NCBI RefSeq assembly: GCF_012489685.1
Contig: NC_080045.1
Span: 11,681,648 to 11,745,647 of the forward strand
Direction of reading: 5' to 3'
DNA: 64,000 nucleotides
Source: Lotus japonicus
Taxonomy: Eukaryota; Streptophyta; Magnoliopsida; Fabales; Fabaceae
The notes beneath the pieces were generated by a model. It worked only from the letters and a program-made list of their open reading frames with translations. It was not told the origin of the DNA and made no database searches. Shown piece by piece: positions 21,915 to 34,065 of the stretch; position 1 is the first letter of the stretch; each line of letters begins with the position of its first letter. A program made the translations under genes and the position numbers.

Positions 21915-23154
21915 TGAAGGTGCGAAAAACACTAGAAAGGGGGGTTTGAATAGAGTTTTTGTATCTCGGGTATACTTTTTTTGCTTTTTCAAAACTCAAA
22001 GATAAAAACTAAGTGCTGAATAATAGGAAGTAAAGCACACGAGTATTTTATCCTGGTTCACTTGAGATAAAAGCTCAAGCTAATCCAGTCCACCTGTGAA
22101 GGTGATTTCTTCCTTCTTCTGATGAAGGCAATCCACTAAAATCAATGAGTGTTACAACTGCACTTTGCAACCTGCTAAGTGACTAACAGTACACTGATTT
22201 TCTCACTAGTATCCTCTTAAGAAGCTGATCTACCGATCCTCTTAAGACTAGCTAAATACTGAATCAGCCTTGATTCAATCCTCTCAAGATCCGACCAACC
22301 TTGGTCTCTTGATGAACTTTACAATATGATGTAAAAGGTTTCGGGTTTACAATGAGTGCTTCTAAAAAGCGAATAGTAAACTCAGATGTTTAAGAACAGT
22401 GAAGAAATAATGCTAAGAGAATGGTTCGTCTGTGTTGAATATTTTCAGCAAAGTTTCTTCGCCTCTTTCTTCTTTCTTCAGCCTTTATATACTCCAAGAC
22501 TTGTGATGTAGCCGTTGCTAGGGTTTTATCCGTTGGAGTGGCAATTCTGTAATATCAGACTGCTAGGCTGAACAAGGTAGGTGGCGGACAGACTGAGACT
22601 TGTACGACGTTGTACTGTGATAGCGACCTGTCCTTTCACCAGTTGACTTGTGATGAGGGAGCTTCAGATGAACGTTGATGAAGCTTCTGATCATCGTCAG
22701 ATTGAAGCTTGGATTCTTCTGACCATGCAACTTCTGCTACTGAACGAGTTCCTCAGAACTTTTGATCGTCAGAGCTAGAATAGCTTGGGTCTTCAGAACC
22801 AACTTCTTGTAAGTCCTCAGAACTTGAGTCTTCTGCTTCTGGACCGTTCCACTGGAACATCTGGTCTTCAGAACTTCTGACTGAGTTCTTCAGAACTTCT
22901 TGAGAGCTTCCATCTTCAGAGCTTCTGAAGTATTTGCCACTGTTCAGAACGAACATGATAGATTAAATAGCTCTCTTTTTAGTAACCCTTGGTTCTTCTT
23001 CTTCTGAACGAATAAGCTTGGGTCAGATTCAGAACCTGTTTGTCACAAATCAAAAAGACAAACGTTAGGGTACCACAATTGTTCATCATCACAAACCTTA
23101 ATTGTAATCATCAAAACATAGAGATGCAACCACTGATCAAACCTTGATCTTACA
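21915..23154 (-). repeat. SIRE 3' LTR
   Basis: On the minus strand it runs TGTAAGATCAAGG ... GCACCTTCA, with TG...CA ends. A TATA box (GTATATAAAGG on the minus strand) lies at about 22482-22492. Some 270-550 bp upstream of it, the U3 holds about eight TCAGAAC/TCAGAGC words. Same length as the other LTR. Confidence 0.9.
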
Positions 23155-23175
23155 ATCTCCCCCTTTTTGATGATG
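23155..23175 (-). promoter_or_regulatory. SIRE polypurine tract
   Basis: On the minus strand the bases just before the 3' LTR read AAAAAGGGGGAGAT, a standard plus-strand priming tract directly abutting TGTAAG. This fixes the element's orientation. Confidence 0.85.
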
Positions 23176-24098
23176 ACAAAACAAGTATTTTGATGAACAA
23201 TTTTTTCACAATAAACTGAATACACAAGAGAGAAAGGATCAGAGATTAAACTTATCCTTGTGTAACGGTTTGCAATGCTCTTTCTGAATCTGGGTTAAAA
23301 CCTGATTCTGAGCAAGGGTCTCCCCCTGACTCCCCCTGAATCTATGACTTGATGAATTTGTGAAGATTCTAGATTCGGAGTCTGGTTATGTGATCAGAAT
23401 TTACGCTTGAAGAGATGTATACTCATCAGAAGTGATGGTTTCAGAACTTAGCGTATCTCACATAATAACATAGAGTCTTGTCCAGATATAATTGGAATAA
23501 AGCGTTAGAAGCAAGATTAGTTCAAAATGTATTCCTTATCTGAGACGCTTGACAATATCTATGTGCTATAAGTATTGATACTTATTCTCCTCTACTGGTT
23601 TTATGTAATATAAAAATTTATCATATCAAAACCAATTTATGTACTCCCCCTTTTTGTCATAATCAAAAAGAGTGAAAAACAAGACCAACAATAATAAGAG
23701 CAATAACAAGGAAGGAATGCCAATAAGATATGGGATTATTACTGAAGGAGAAGAAGTATAAGAGATCGAGAGGAAAAAAGATTAACACTCCATGGAAAGA
23801 CTTGGTCAAATACCAAAGTCTTGAGTTCAGAAATTAAGTCGACAGAAGTCATTCTTGAACTAGGGAGAATGGAACAGAATGATAAGGAAGTTAATTGCGT
23901 TGTGATGGAGAAGAAGGATTGCGGAGATTATAAGGAGAAAAGGTAACAGAAAATCATGCATAAAACTTATCAAATCATAAAGGCATGTGAGTTACTAAAT
24001 GGACGGTACATTGAATCAGGTAAGAATAATTAAGCATAGTCAGCATAAAATAAATGCAGTCATAACAATTAAATGTATGCATGATAGAGAGGAGGAAT
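23176..24098 (-). other. SIRE 3' non-coding region
   Basis: About 0.9 kb between the third ORF and the polypurine tract, without open frames. A second pyrimidine-rich motif (CCCCCTGACTCCCCCTG near 23322-23338) and another CTCCCCCTTTTTG at 23644-23656 echo the polypurine tract and may be relics or secondary tracts. Confidence 0.6.
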
Positions 24099-27000
24099 TC
24101 AAGGCTTGGAAGAGGAGGGAAGGTTGTCCATGAGGTACTTCATGATTGCTTCCATTTTTCCTGAGGACTCTTGAATTTGCTTGCTTTGCTCATTCTGAAT
24201 ACGTCCTTGTTCCTCAACCATCTGAAATAACCTCTGCTGATCATTCTGAATTCTGTCAATTCGGGCAGCAAGAACTTCAACTTCTGGAGCTGGATCAGAT
24301 GTAGGAACTTCTGGAGCTTGAACATGAGGAGCAACTTCAGCCTCTGATGACATTGCAATATCAACTTGAATTGGCCCTTGTTTCTGAACTTCATCAGCAT
24401 CTGCATCTTCCAGAATGACTATGCCGGCAGAGCTTTCTTCTGCAGCCTCTTCTGAAGGCATCTCAACATCCTCTGAGGTACATTCAGAGACAACACATGG
24501 TCTTTCAGCCATAGCTCTTCTCAAGGGTTCACAAACCTTGTGCAGCACTCTCTGCCTCTGCTCATAGGCCCTCTCAGATGCATCATGAACTCTTAGTCTT
24601 TTATCCCTGCTAAGTTGCTTCTGAAGTTCATGACCTTTGCCTTCTGACCAACTATCAAATGCAGACCATAGACTATCAACAAGAGAAGCATCAAACTGAT
24701 TATCAGTTACCTGATACAGCCAGTTCAGCCTTCTGATGGCCTCTGCAGAAAACTCCTGAATGAGTTGAGGAAGACTCTGAGGAAGGAAAGAGGTGGCCAG
24801 GGTCAGAACAGGCTGAGGAGTTCTGGCAGCATTGGAGCTCGAAGCATTTGATTCTTCCATGTGCTCAGAAGGAGTGAAATCAATCTCATGGTCCTTCTCG
24901 AAGCCTGAGTGATCTGATTCAGCCATGTGCTCAGCTTCAGAGATAGTATCTGGCCTTGAATTGACAGTCTTCTCAGGTGAAGTGAAGCTCAGATCCTGTG
25001 AGGTGACTGCTGAATAATTGGACAAGGATACATAAGTGGTCTCAGCAGCATCTGGAATTCGATCTTCAAAATTGGAAGCAATTTGTTGAAGGGGCTTCAC
25101 ATTGAAAGGCGGCTCAAGGATCTGGACATCATCATCTTCCTTTTCTTTCTCAGCAGGGATCTCACCAGTCTGGGTTATGAGAAAGGTGTGTGGAATGGAT
25201 GTAGGCTTGGGAGTGAATTGCTGAACTAAGGTTTTCAGAGTTGCCTCACTTTGAATAATGCCTTGAATGAAGGAATTGAAAGGAGGTACTGGTTCAGTTG
25301 GGATGGATGTGGAAGAGGTGTAAATTGGAGTGGAAGAGATGGCTGTGGTAGCTGTTTGGATGGTGGATGTAGGAGCTTGAGGTGCAGCTTGTGTTTGAGG
25401 TTGTGTTTCAGGGTGAGGTTCAGGTTGAAGAGGATTGGTTTGGTTTGTGGTAGGCAGAGAGGTAGATATAGGCAGAGTTGCTCAGGTATAACTACTAAAG
25501 CAGAATCAGAATTAATGCTTTCAGTAATTACCTTACTGGGGCTTCTGATGGGAAAGGTTTTGGTGAGACTTGCAGCCCTTGCTGGATCAGAAGTGCGTTT
25601 AGATCTTCTTTCCCTCTGTACTTCTGAAGTTGGTTCAGATGCTTGTTCTGCCGCTGTTCCCTTCTGTTGAAGTGGTCCCCTCAGAGGAAGCTTCCTTCTC
25701 TTCACTAGGGGAATAGCATCAGAATCAGTGGATTCTTCAGCATCTGAAGCTTCCCTTATATCCTGAATCACATTCTGGATGATCTCATGGTCATCCTGCT
25801 CATCTTCCTCTTCCTCAAGAATAATTTTGCGTCTCTTAGCCAGAGGCATGTCTTCATCTTCAGTCTCCTCACTTGAGGAGTCTTCCCATGTGTCTTCTGA
25901 GCTTTCAGAATCAGACATTTGTTGTTGTTGAGTTGAGGTTCTCTTCAGAGGCCTTTCAGGAGATGGTTCCCTGATGATCACAGTCTTGGAAGCAGCCTTC
26001 TTCTTTGCAGGTTCCTCTATTAGAATCCCTTTGCCCTTAGGATATGAGGGCTTGCTGCTTGTTGCTCTTCTGGATTTCCTGGTAGCCAGCTTAGGAGGAC
26101 TTTCAGGAAGAGTGTTAACAAATTCTGTAAGGGTGATTGGATCACCTTGACTTCTGAGCATCCTGACATATTCCAGAATGCATGCTGGATTGTCCTTCTT
26201 GGACCAAATAGGAAAGTCATTAATGGGATAATCCTTCTGACGAACTTCATCAGAAGTGTCTTCTTTGGGAGCAACTTGAATTTTCTCAATGATCTGCATC
26301 TTCTTCAACTTTGTGCCATTGAGAGCATCACCAACTGTCATGGCCAGATCTTCGTGGAGTCCAAGATCTGATAGAGTCTTGACAAGCTTGTTTTGGACGA
26401 AGATGTCTGACAGCAGCCTTTCATACGGAATGTAGTAGATGAACCTCTTGTTCTCAGAACCAGTTGTGGTCCTTGATTTCTCAACACACTCCTTCAGATA
26501 ATTGAAAAGTAGGAATGGCAGACATATAAGCTCACCAGTTGAAATGTAGTACATGATTACCTTCTGAGTTGCATTCAGGTAATCAGTTCCTCCAGTTCGG
26601 GGGTGAATGCAGTGCATGAAGATCTTCTGCCAAATCTTCATCTCAGACTTCAAGTCCTTAATGCTGTACTTGGTTTTCTCGTAAGACCAGTTATCATAGA
26701 GCGCCTTGTTGACCACGGTCCTCATCCCAGCAACATTTGCTTCAACATTTTTAATCCTTTTTCCCTCCTGGAACTTCATACCCAGCAGCTTTGCAATAGA
26801 TTCTTCAGAGATCACAATTTTCTTGTCCAGTACATGGGAGACGACGTAGTAATCGTTGCAGACTGCGTTCTTCCAGAACTCGACAACCAACTTGTGATAG
26901 ATCGGACCACAGAGCCTGTTGAAGTACCCTGACTATCCTTGCAAATTGACTTGGTCCCTAATATCAAACCCATGTTTAGCAAGATTATCAAAATCAACTC

Positions 27001-27166
27001 TTGCTTCGCAGCACACACTCAGTTCTTCCACTTTCTTTGCACATGTGACTACATTTGGTGCATTCAGAATCTTCTGTGCTTCCTCGAATCTTTGCTTCTC
27101 TTGATCTTTGGCAGTTTGTGTGGTAGAATCAGAAACATTCGCCTTAGGTTTCCTCGATTTTCCCAT
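24099..27166 (-). pseudogene. SIRE third ORF ('envelope-like' / plant transposon protein), broken
   Basis: Starts at ATG 27166. An in-frame TAG at about 26930-26932 interrupts the N-terminal domain, the same frame then runs to about 25480, and a frame change there leads into the second open part ending at 24099. The N-terminal third is a globular region (FNRLCGPIYHKLVVEFW, VVSHVLDKKIVISEESIAKL) common to third ORFs of legume SIRE elements. The middle is a low-complexity Ser/Glu/Arg-rich stretch with basic KRRK clusters. The C-terminus (about 24110-24290) is a heptad-like coiled coil rich in Gln and Glu. I see no convincing signal peptide or membrane segment. The role of this ORF in SIRE biology is unproven; 'envelope-like' is a historical label. 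Confidence 0.75.
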
Positions 27167-27594
27167 GATTTTCAGAGAATGAGGTTTAGGGTTCAGAGAG
27201 AAAGGGGAAATGTTGGAGGGAGAAGTATGAATGAATGCAATGCACACAAATAGTTTTAAAACCGTAAGTGTAAGTGAGTGGGAGATCGTGTGTGACAGTG
27301 CATATAGTGGGTTTAATGGTAACCGTTGACAGTTTTTCTAAGACATTAAAGGCAAAATCAACGGTTATAAAATATATAGTCTGAAAATAGCATAGTAGAG
27401 GAGAGTAGACATCATCATTATAGCAGATATACCACGCGACTCAAGGAACTATGTCACAAATGAAGTGACACGTGTATTATTGTCTACCACAGAAGTTTAA
27501 TCGGTGGGTTAAGTGCTTCTGATCGAGTAGCTTCTGAAGGGGGTAACATCTGATGACTTCAGAGGTACCATGGTCAGAAGTTCTGAAGAAAACC

Positions 27595-30500
27595 TTACTC
27601 TGGACAAAAGTCCATGTTCAGGTTTTCAAGGATAAATAAAAACCTATCTTATGCTAAGAGCTTAGTAAAAATATCTGCCCACTGATGGTCAGTATCAACA
27701 TACTCTAATGATAGAGTGCCCTTCTGAACATGATCACGAATATAATGATACTTTACCTCTATATGCTTTGCTCTTAAGTGTAGAATGGGGTTCTTGCTGA
27801 GTGAGATAGCAGCTGTGTTGTCACAATAAATAGGAACCTTCTTCAGAGACAACCCATAATCTTCTAGATGATTCTTCATCCATATGGTTTGTGTACAGCA
27901 TGTGGCAGCTGAGACATATTCTGCTTCAGCAGTTGATAGAGCAATTGTGTTCTGTCTTTTGCTTGACCACGTGACAAGATTAGATCCAAGGAAATGGCAG
28001 CTTCCAGAAGTGCTTTTCCTTTCCACTCTATCTCCAGCAAAGTCAGCATCACAAAAACCTGAAAGTGTATACTCTGATGTTTTTCTATACATCAAGCCAA
28101 GGTTAGTGGTTCCTTTCAGATATTTGAGGATCCTCTTAACAGCAGTTAAGTGAGTCTCTCTAGGATATGATTGGAATCTAGCACAGAGATGCACACTAAA
28201 CAATATATCAGGTCTAGAGGCAGTTAAGTAAAGAAGAGAGCCTATCATTCCACGATAGAGCTTCTGACAAACCTTAGAGGAAACTTCCTCTTTCTCAAGA
28301 ATGCATGTTGGATGCATTGGAGTCTTTGAGATGTTGCAGTCACTCATGTTGAACTTCTTTAGAAGTTCCAAGGTGTATTTCTTCTGATGGATATAGGTGA
28401 CTCCTGGTCGTTGATCTATTTGAATTCCCAGGAAGTATTTAAGTTCTCCCATGATGCTCATTTCAAATTCAGCCTGTATTAACTTAGAGAATTTCTTGCA
28501 CAAGGAGGGATTAGCAGAACCAAAAATGATATCATCAACATAAATCTGAACTATAAGAATGTCATTCTTATAGGTTCTGCAGAAAAGAGTATTGTCACCT
28601 TTACCCCTTACAAACTCATTCTGTAGAAGAAAGGAGCTGAGCCTTTCATACCACGCTCTGGGAGCTTGTTTCAATCCATAGAGTGACTTCTTGAGCTTGT
28701 AGACATGCTCTGGATGTTTGTTGTCTTCAAAGCCTGGAGGTTGCTTGGCATACACTTCTTCTGAAATGTAGCCATTGAGGAAGGCACTCTTGACGTCCAT
28801 CTGATGGAGAATGATGTTGTGATTTACTGAGAAGGAAATCAATAGCCTTATAGCTTCAAGCCTTGCTACTGGAGCAAAGGTCTCAGTGTAATCAATTCCC
28901 TCTTGTTGACTGTAGCCTTGAGCCACCAGTCTTGCCTTGTTTCTTGTTACTTCTCCTCTTTCATTTAGCTTGTTTCTGAACACCCACTTGGTTCCTATGA
29001 CATGGAAACCTTTGGGTTTAGGCATTAAGGTCCATACATCATTCTTGGTGAACTGATCTAGCTCTTCTTGCATTGCTTGAATCTAGCCTTTGTCTTCAAG
29101 AGCTTCATCAACTGATTTCGGCTCAATGAGAGACACAAATCCCTTTAGACTCAGAAGAGTCTCTTCCGAAGGTTTGAGCATAGACCTGGTTCTGACGGGA
29201 GCATCTTTGTTGCCAATGATCAGTTCTTCTGGATGAGAAGCAACTATTCTTTTCTTCTTCTGAAGTTGATCAGAAGTTGTTGGAACATCTTCAGATGCTT
29301 CTGCCTCTGAAGCAACATCCTCTGGGCTTTTCTTTGGTTGATTTGCTTCTGAACAATCAATGCTTAAATCTGCAAATCTTTCAAACAACTTTGACTTTTC
29401 TGAGCCAAGCTTATCATCAAATCTAATTTGAATAGATTCCTCAACAGTTTGATGAATAATATTATAAATTCTAAAACCTTTAGATCTTTCAGAATAACCA
29501 AGAAAATAACATTTTAAAGCTTTAGAATCGAATTTACCCAAATGCTCCTTGGTGTTGAGCATGTAGCAACAGCTTCCAAAAGGATGGAAATAAGAGATAT
29601 CAGGTTGTCTTCCTTTGCATAGCTCATAAGGCGTTTTCTCCAAGATTGGTCTAATGGAAATTCTGTTCTGGATGTAGCATGCAGTGTTGATTGCTTCTGC
29701 CCAGAAGTGCTTGGCCATACTTGATTCTTGCATCATGGTTCGAGCCATCTCCTGAAGAGTTCTATTCTTTCTTTCAACTACTCCATTTTGTTGAGGAGTG
29801 CGAGGACAGGAGAAGTTGTGAGAGATTCCTTGAGAGTTGAATAATTCTTCAAAAGCTTTGTTCTCAAATTCTCCACCATGGTCACTTTTGACAGTAATCA
29901 CAGAAGACTGAAACTCCTTCTGAACTTGGGTAATGAAGTTGGTAAACACAGTATGTGTTTCATCTTTGTGCTTTAGGAACTTTACCCATGTCCACCTGCT
30001 ATAGTCATCTACAATAACTAACCCATACTTCTTTCCTCCAATGGATTCAGTTTTCACTGGTCCAAAAAGATCAATGTGAAGTAGCTCAAGGGGCCTTGTT
30101 GTAGATACCACATTCTTTGCTTTAAAAGGCTTCTTGGTGAATTTTCCCTTCTGACAAGCTTCACACAGAGCCTCTGATGAGTACTTCAGATGAGGCAATC
30201 CTCTGACGAGATTTAGCTTGCTAAGTTGAGAGATTTTTCTGAGACTTGCATGTCCTAGACGTCTGTGCCAGATCCATTGCTCATCATTAACTGACATGAG
30301 ACACTTGATCTTCTGAGATAGCAGTTCAGAGGATCTGATTTTGTAAATATCATTTTTTCTCTTCCCAGCAAATAAAACAGATCCATCTGTTTGACTAACA
30401 GCTTTGCATCCGGTTTGATTGAAGATCACATCGTAACCTTTGTCAGCAATTTGGCTTATGGAGAGCAAGTTGTGAAATAATCCTTCCACCATAAGTACAT

Positions 30501-30700
30501 CATTGATAACTGGAATTTTTCCATCTCCTATGGAACCTTTTCCAATAATTTTTCCCTTCTGGTTTCCTCCAAAGCCAACGTCTCCTCCTGACTTAAGCGG
30601 TGTCAGTTCTTGGAATATAGACCTTGTGCTCGTCATGTGTCGCGAGCATCCACTGTCCAGGTACCATGACAGGTGTCTTAACTGAGCTGCATAAGATGTC
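27595..30700 (-). pseudogene. SIRE pol: protease, integrase, reverse transcriptase, RNase H (disrupted)
   Basis: Domains in order on the minus strand: aspartic protease WYLDSGCSRHMT (about 30650); GAG-pre-integrase HRRLGHASLRKI with CEAC (about 30150-30280); integrase core LHIDLFGPV, then the PQQNGVVERKNRT block (about 29750-30080); reverse transcriptase from KWVFRNKLNERG through YVDDIIFGS (about 28530-29010); RNase H with DADFAGD, STAEAEY and a final YCDNTAAISLSKNP block (about 27700-28060). The order protease-integrase-RT-RNase H defines Ty1/Copia. Lesions seen: an in-frame TAG at about 29080-29082 between integrase and RT, and a TAA at 27649-27651 eighteen codons before the apparent natural stop at 27595. 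The pol frame differs from the gag frame by one register. Confidence 0.92.
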
Positions 30701-32438
30701 TGCAATAGGAATAATTTTTGTTTTAGGTACCCATATCTTGGGTCCTTTCTTGTTAGTTTTCCCAGAAGTTCTTGGAACTTTGGGTGCAACAGGAGGATAA
30801 TGCATAGGAACCTGAGTATAGTATCTAGACATGTCAAGTTTGAACTTTCCCTTTGGTTTCACCACCTTTGGTTTAACCTTCTCTGGAATGACCGTGCCAG
30901 CGGGAACGAAATGCTTATGCAATGGTTCGCGTTTGGGCTCAGATAACTTATCTTTCATGGATTGAAAGTAGCCAAGGCCACTGTTCCCATTTCTGCTCAT
31001 GCCATAGATCATTGAAGCCATAAGACTTCTGTCTATGCCCTTTGCAAGGAACTTTTGAAACGCTTTCTCATATTTTGTCTCATACTTAACATCAGATGAT
31101 GCAAGTTGATCTTCTAGCACATCATTTTTAGCACGAAGAACAGCATTGTCATTAACAAGAATATAGTTTTCATCCATGAGTTCAGAGACTGACTTCTCAT
31201 GAACTTCTATAGAACTGGTTTTAGCAGCATATTTCTTTTTGAGCTCTTTATGCTTATTTAGCAGAATATCATGTTTCTTCATTATTTCAGATAAAGCAGT
31301 TCTTAGCTCAGATAGAGAAAAGTTAGAGAATACCTCATCATCATTCTCAGAGTCTGAATCATCTTCTGAAGCTCCAGCACCTCTGCTAGTGGTAGCCATT
31401 AGAGCCTCCACAGCTTCATCTTCTTCTGACTCAGCTTCATCAGAATCAGTTGCATCAAAGGTTATGAGAGCTTTCTTCTTGAAGACTTTTCTTGGTCTCT
31501 TATCCTTCTTAAGCTTGGGACAGTCACTCTTGTAATGCCCAGATTCCTTGCACTCGAAGCAAGTGACTTCCTTTCCAGATGACTTCTTCTGACCAGATGA
31601 AGATTCATATCTTCCTGAACTTTTCTTTGGTCCTTTGCCTTTGCTATGTCTGTTCTTCCAGAGTTTGCTTAACCTCTTTGTGAAAAGAGACAGCTCTTCA
31701 TCATCAGACGCATCTGATAGCTCTTCAGATGAATTTTCTTCTTCTGCCTGATAGGCTTTTGCTTTGTCATACTTTGACTTAAGAGCAATAGACTTGTCTT
31801 TCTTCTGAGGCTTGTCTCCTTTGAGTTCAATCTCATGGCTTCTGAGATGACTCACGAGCTCTTCTAACTTCAAAGAATTCAAAAGCTCTCCACTCCTTAG
31901 GCAAACTTCTGATAATCTTCTTGACATGATCACCAGTAGAGTAGCCCTTGTTTAGCACTCTGATTCCAACAATCAGAGTTTGAAACCTTGAGTACATCTC
32001 CTCAATGGTTTCACCAGATTCCATCTTAAACTGCTCATATTGTTGTATGAGAGCAAGAGCCTTGGTTTCCTTGACCTCTTCATTTCCTTCATGCGTCATG
32101 ACCAAGGAGTCAAAGATGGATTTAGCAGTTTCTTTGTCAGAGATCTTCTCATACTCAATATATGATATTGAGCTGAATAGCATGGACTTCGCCTTGTGAT
32201 GATCCTTGAAACGCTTCTTCTGAGCGTCAGTCATTTCAGAACGAGGGATCTTCACTCCTGAAGCATCTACTGGATCAGTATAGCCTTCAATGACCATATC
32301 CCAGAGATCTGGGTCAGTGCCAAGGAAATAACATTCTATTCTATCTTTCCAGTACTCAAACTTTTCACCATCAAAGATTGGTGCTCTGAGTTGATTGTTG
32401 TTATTGTTGTTGTCAGCGGAAGTATTGGCTTGGGCCAT
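30701..32438 (-). pseudogene. SIRE gag nucleocapsid protein (disrupted)
   Basis: Begins at ATG 32438 (MAQANTSADNNNNNNQ). It contains the Copia gag UBN2-type region (FEYWKDRIECYF, then TAKSIFDSLV and an ALALIQQYEQFKM block), a Lys/Ser/Glu-rich linker, and the CCHC zinc knuckle CFECKESGHYKSDC (about 31515-31560) for RNA binding. At about 31880-31890 the frame shifts: the codons expected between PKEW and LKLEEL are missing, so a deletion of some tens of bases is likely. The downstream gag frame runs past the start of the protease frame. Gag would form the virus-like particle in the cytoplasm; this copy would not make a full product. Confidence 0.85.
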
Positions 32439-32499
32439 TGTTTGTTTTTCACACAAGGTTCTGGATCACTGAACACTGTTAGGTGTTGAAATCAGAACC

Positions 32500-32516
32500 G
32501 GAGCTCTGATGCCAAT
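32500..32516 (-). promoter_or_regulatory. SIRE primer binding site (initiator Met tRNA type)
   Basis: On the minus strand the bases right after the 5' LTR read ATTGGCATCAGAGC. The usual plant primer site for initiator-Met tRNA is TGGTATCAGAGC, so there is one mismatch (C for T). The other minus-strand LTR elements here (34223-34234 and 43555-43566) have the perfect version. Confidence 0.85.
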
Positions 32517-33756
32517 TGAAGGTGCGAAAAACACTAGAAAGGGGGGTTTGAATAGAGTTTTTGTATCTCGGGTATATTTTTTTTGCTTTTTCAAAACTCA
32601 AAGATAAAAACTAAGTGCTGAATAATAGGAAGTAAAGCACACGAGTATTTTATCCTGGTTCACTTGAGATAAAAGCTCAAGCTAATCCAGTCCACCTGTG
32701 AAGGTGATTTCTTCCTTCTTCTGATGAAGGCAATCCACTAAAATCAATGAGTGTTACAACTGCACTTTGCAACATGCTAAGTGACTAACAGTACACTGAT
32801 TTTCTCACTAGTATCCTCTTAAGAAGCTGATCTACCGATCCTCTTAAGACTAGCTAAATACTGAATCAGCCTTGATTCAGTCCTCTCAAGATCCGACCAA
32901 CCTTGGTCTCTTGATGAACTTTACAATATGATGTAAAATTTTTTGGGTTTACAATGAGTGCTTCTAACAAGCGAATAGTAAACTCAGATGTTTAAGAACA
33001 GTGAAGAAATAATGCTAAGAGAATGGTTCGTCTGTGTTGAATATTTTCAGCAAAGTTTCTTCGCCTCTTTCTTCTTTCTTCAGCCTTTATATACTCCAAG
33101 ACTTGTGATGTAGCCGTTGCTAGGGTTTTATCCGTTGGAGTGGCAATTCTATAATATCAGACTGCTATGCTGAACAAGGTAGGTGGCGGACAGACTGAGA
33201 CTTGTACGACGTTGTACTGTGATAGCGACCTGTCCTTTCACCAGTTGACTTGTGATGAGGGAGCTTCAGATGAACGTTGATGAAGCTTCTGATCATCGTC
33301 AGATTGAAGCTTGGATTCTTCTGACCATGCAACTTCTGCTACTGAACGAGTTCCTCAGAACTTTTGATCGTCAGAGCTAGAATAGCTTGGGTCTTCAGAA
33401 CCAACTTCTTGTAAGTCCTCAGAACTTGATTCTTCTGCTTCTGGACCGTTCCACTTGAACATCTGGTCTTCAGAACTTCTGACTGAGTTCTTCAGAACTT
33501 CTTGAGAGCTTCCATCTTCAGAGCTTCTGAAGTATTTGCCACTGTTCAGAACGAACATGATAGATTAAATAGCTCTCTTTTTAGTAACCCTTGGTTCTTC
33601 TTCTTCTGAACGAATAGGCTTGGGTCAGATTCAGAACCTGTTTGTCACAACTCAAAAAGACAAACGTTAGGGTACCACAATTGTTCATCATCACAAACCT
33701 TAATTGTAATCATCAAAACATAGAGATGCAACCACTGATCAAACCTTGATCTTACA
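32517..33756 (-). repeat. SIRE 5' LTR
   Basis: Identical in length to the 3' LTR, same ends, TATA box at about 33084-33094 on the minus strand. The short minus-strand frame rich in SSED words near 33355-33558 is repeated in the other LTR and only reflects the TCAGAAC/TTCTGA-rich U3. Confidence 0.9.
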
Positions 33757-34065
33757 GGCCCCACTCCCAACTACTCACTTAAAACCTAAAACCCTTATTT
33801 ATCTAAATCTTATACTATATCACATAAGATTTAAATAATAATCACATATATCACTCATATACAATTTAAATAATTTACTCACTCCATATATCACATAATC
33901 ACCTAATTATCTAATAAAATCACTTAATTACCTTATTATATAATAAAATCTCATAATCACCTTATTATATAGTAAAATCACCTATTTATTCAAATCACTA
34001 TATAACCTAATAATAATTAAAATAAAGTAATAAATATTCTACTAATCGGAAAATGGGGTGTTACA
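33757..34065 (-). mobile_element. Left LTR of the non-autonomous LTR element, fragment 3
   Basis: Resumes after the SIRE target duplicate (33757-33761) and ends GGGGTGTTACA at 34065. The three fragments together give an LTR of about 2.13 kb with TGTAACACCC...GGGTGTTACA ends. AT-rich with repeated AATCACCTAATTA-like words at 33890-33990. Confidence 0.82.

Larger units (their letters stand above)
21915..33756 (-). mobile_element. SIRE/Maximus-type Copia retrotransposon, 11.8 kb
   Basis: Two 1,240-bp LTRs (21915..23154 and 32517..33756) flank, in minus-strand order, an initiator-Met-type primer site, gag, protease-integrase-RT-RNase H, a long third ORF and a polypurine tract. Target duplication is GGCCA (21910-21914) against GGCCC (33757-33761), 4/5. 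The gene order with an extra ORF after pol and the very long internal region are the marks of the SIRE (Maximus/Agrovirus) lineage of Ty1/Copia. By eye the LTRs differ at about 13 of 1,240 positions (about 1%), indicating a recent insertion, yet all three coding regions carry breaks, so this copy cannot move by itself. Confidence 0.92.

Noticed and set aside
26603..27253. Plus-strand frames of about 105 codons (26603-26932, 26939-27253)
   Set aside because: Antisense shadows of the SIRE third ORF.
30593..30680. Gag frame text PGQWMLATHDEHK as a separate protein end
   Set aside because: The same DNA in the next frame encodes the protease motif WYLDSGCSRHMT, which is the genuine reading; the other is overrun of the gag frame.
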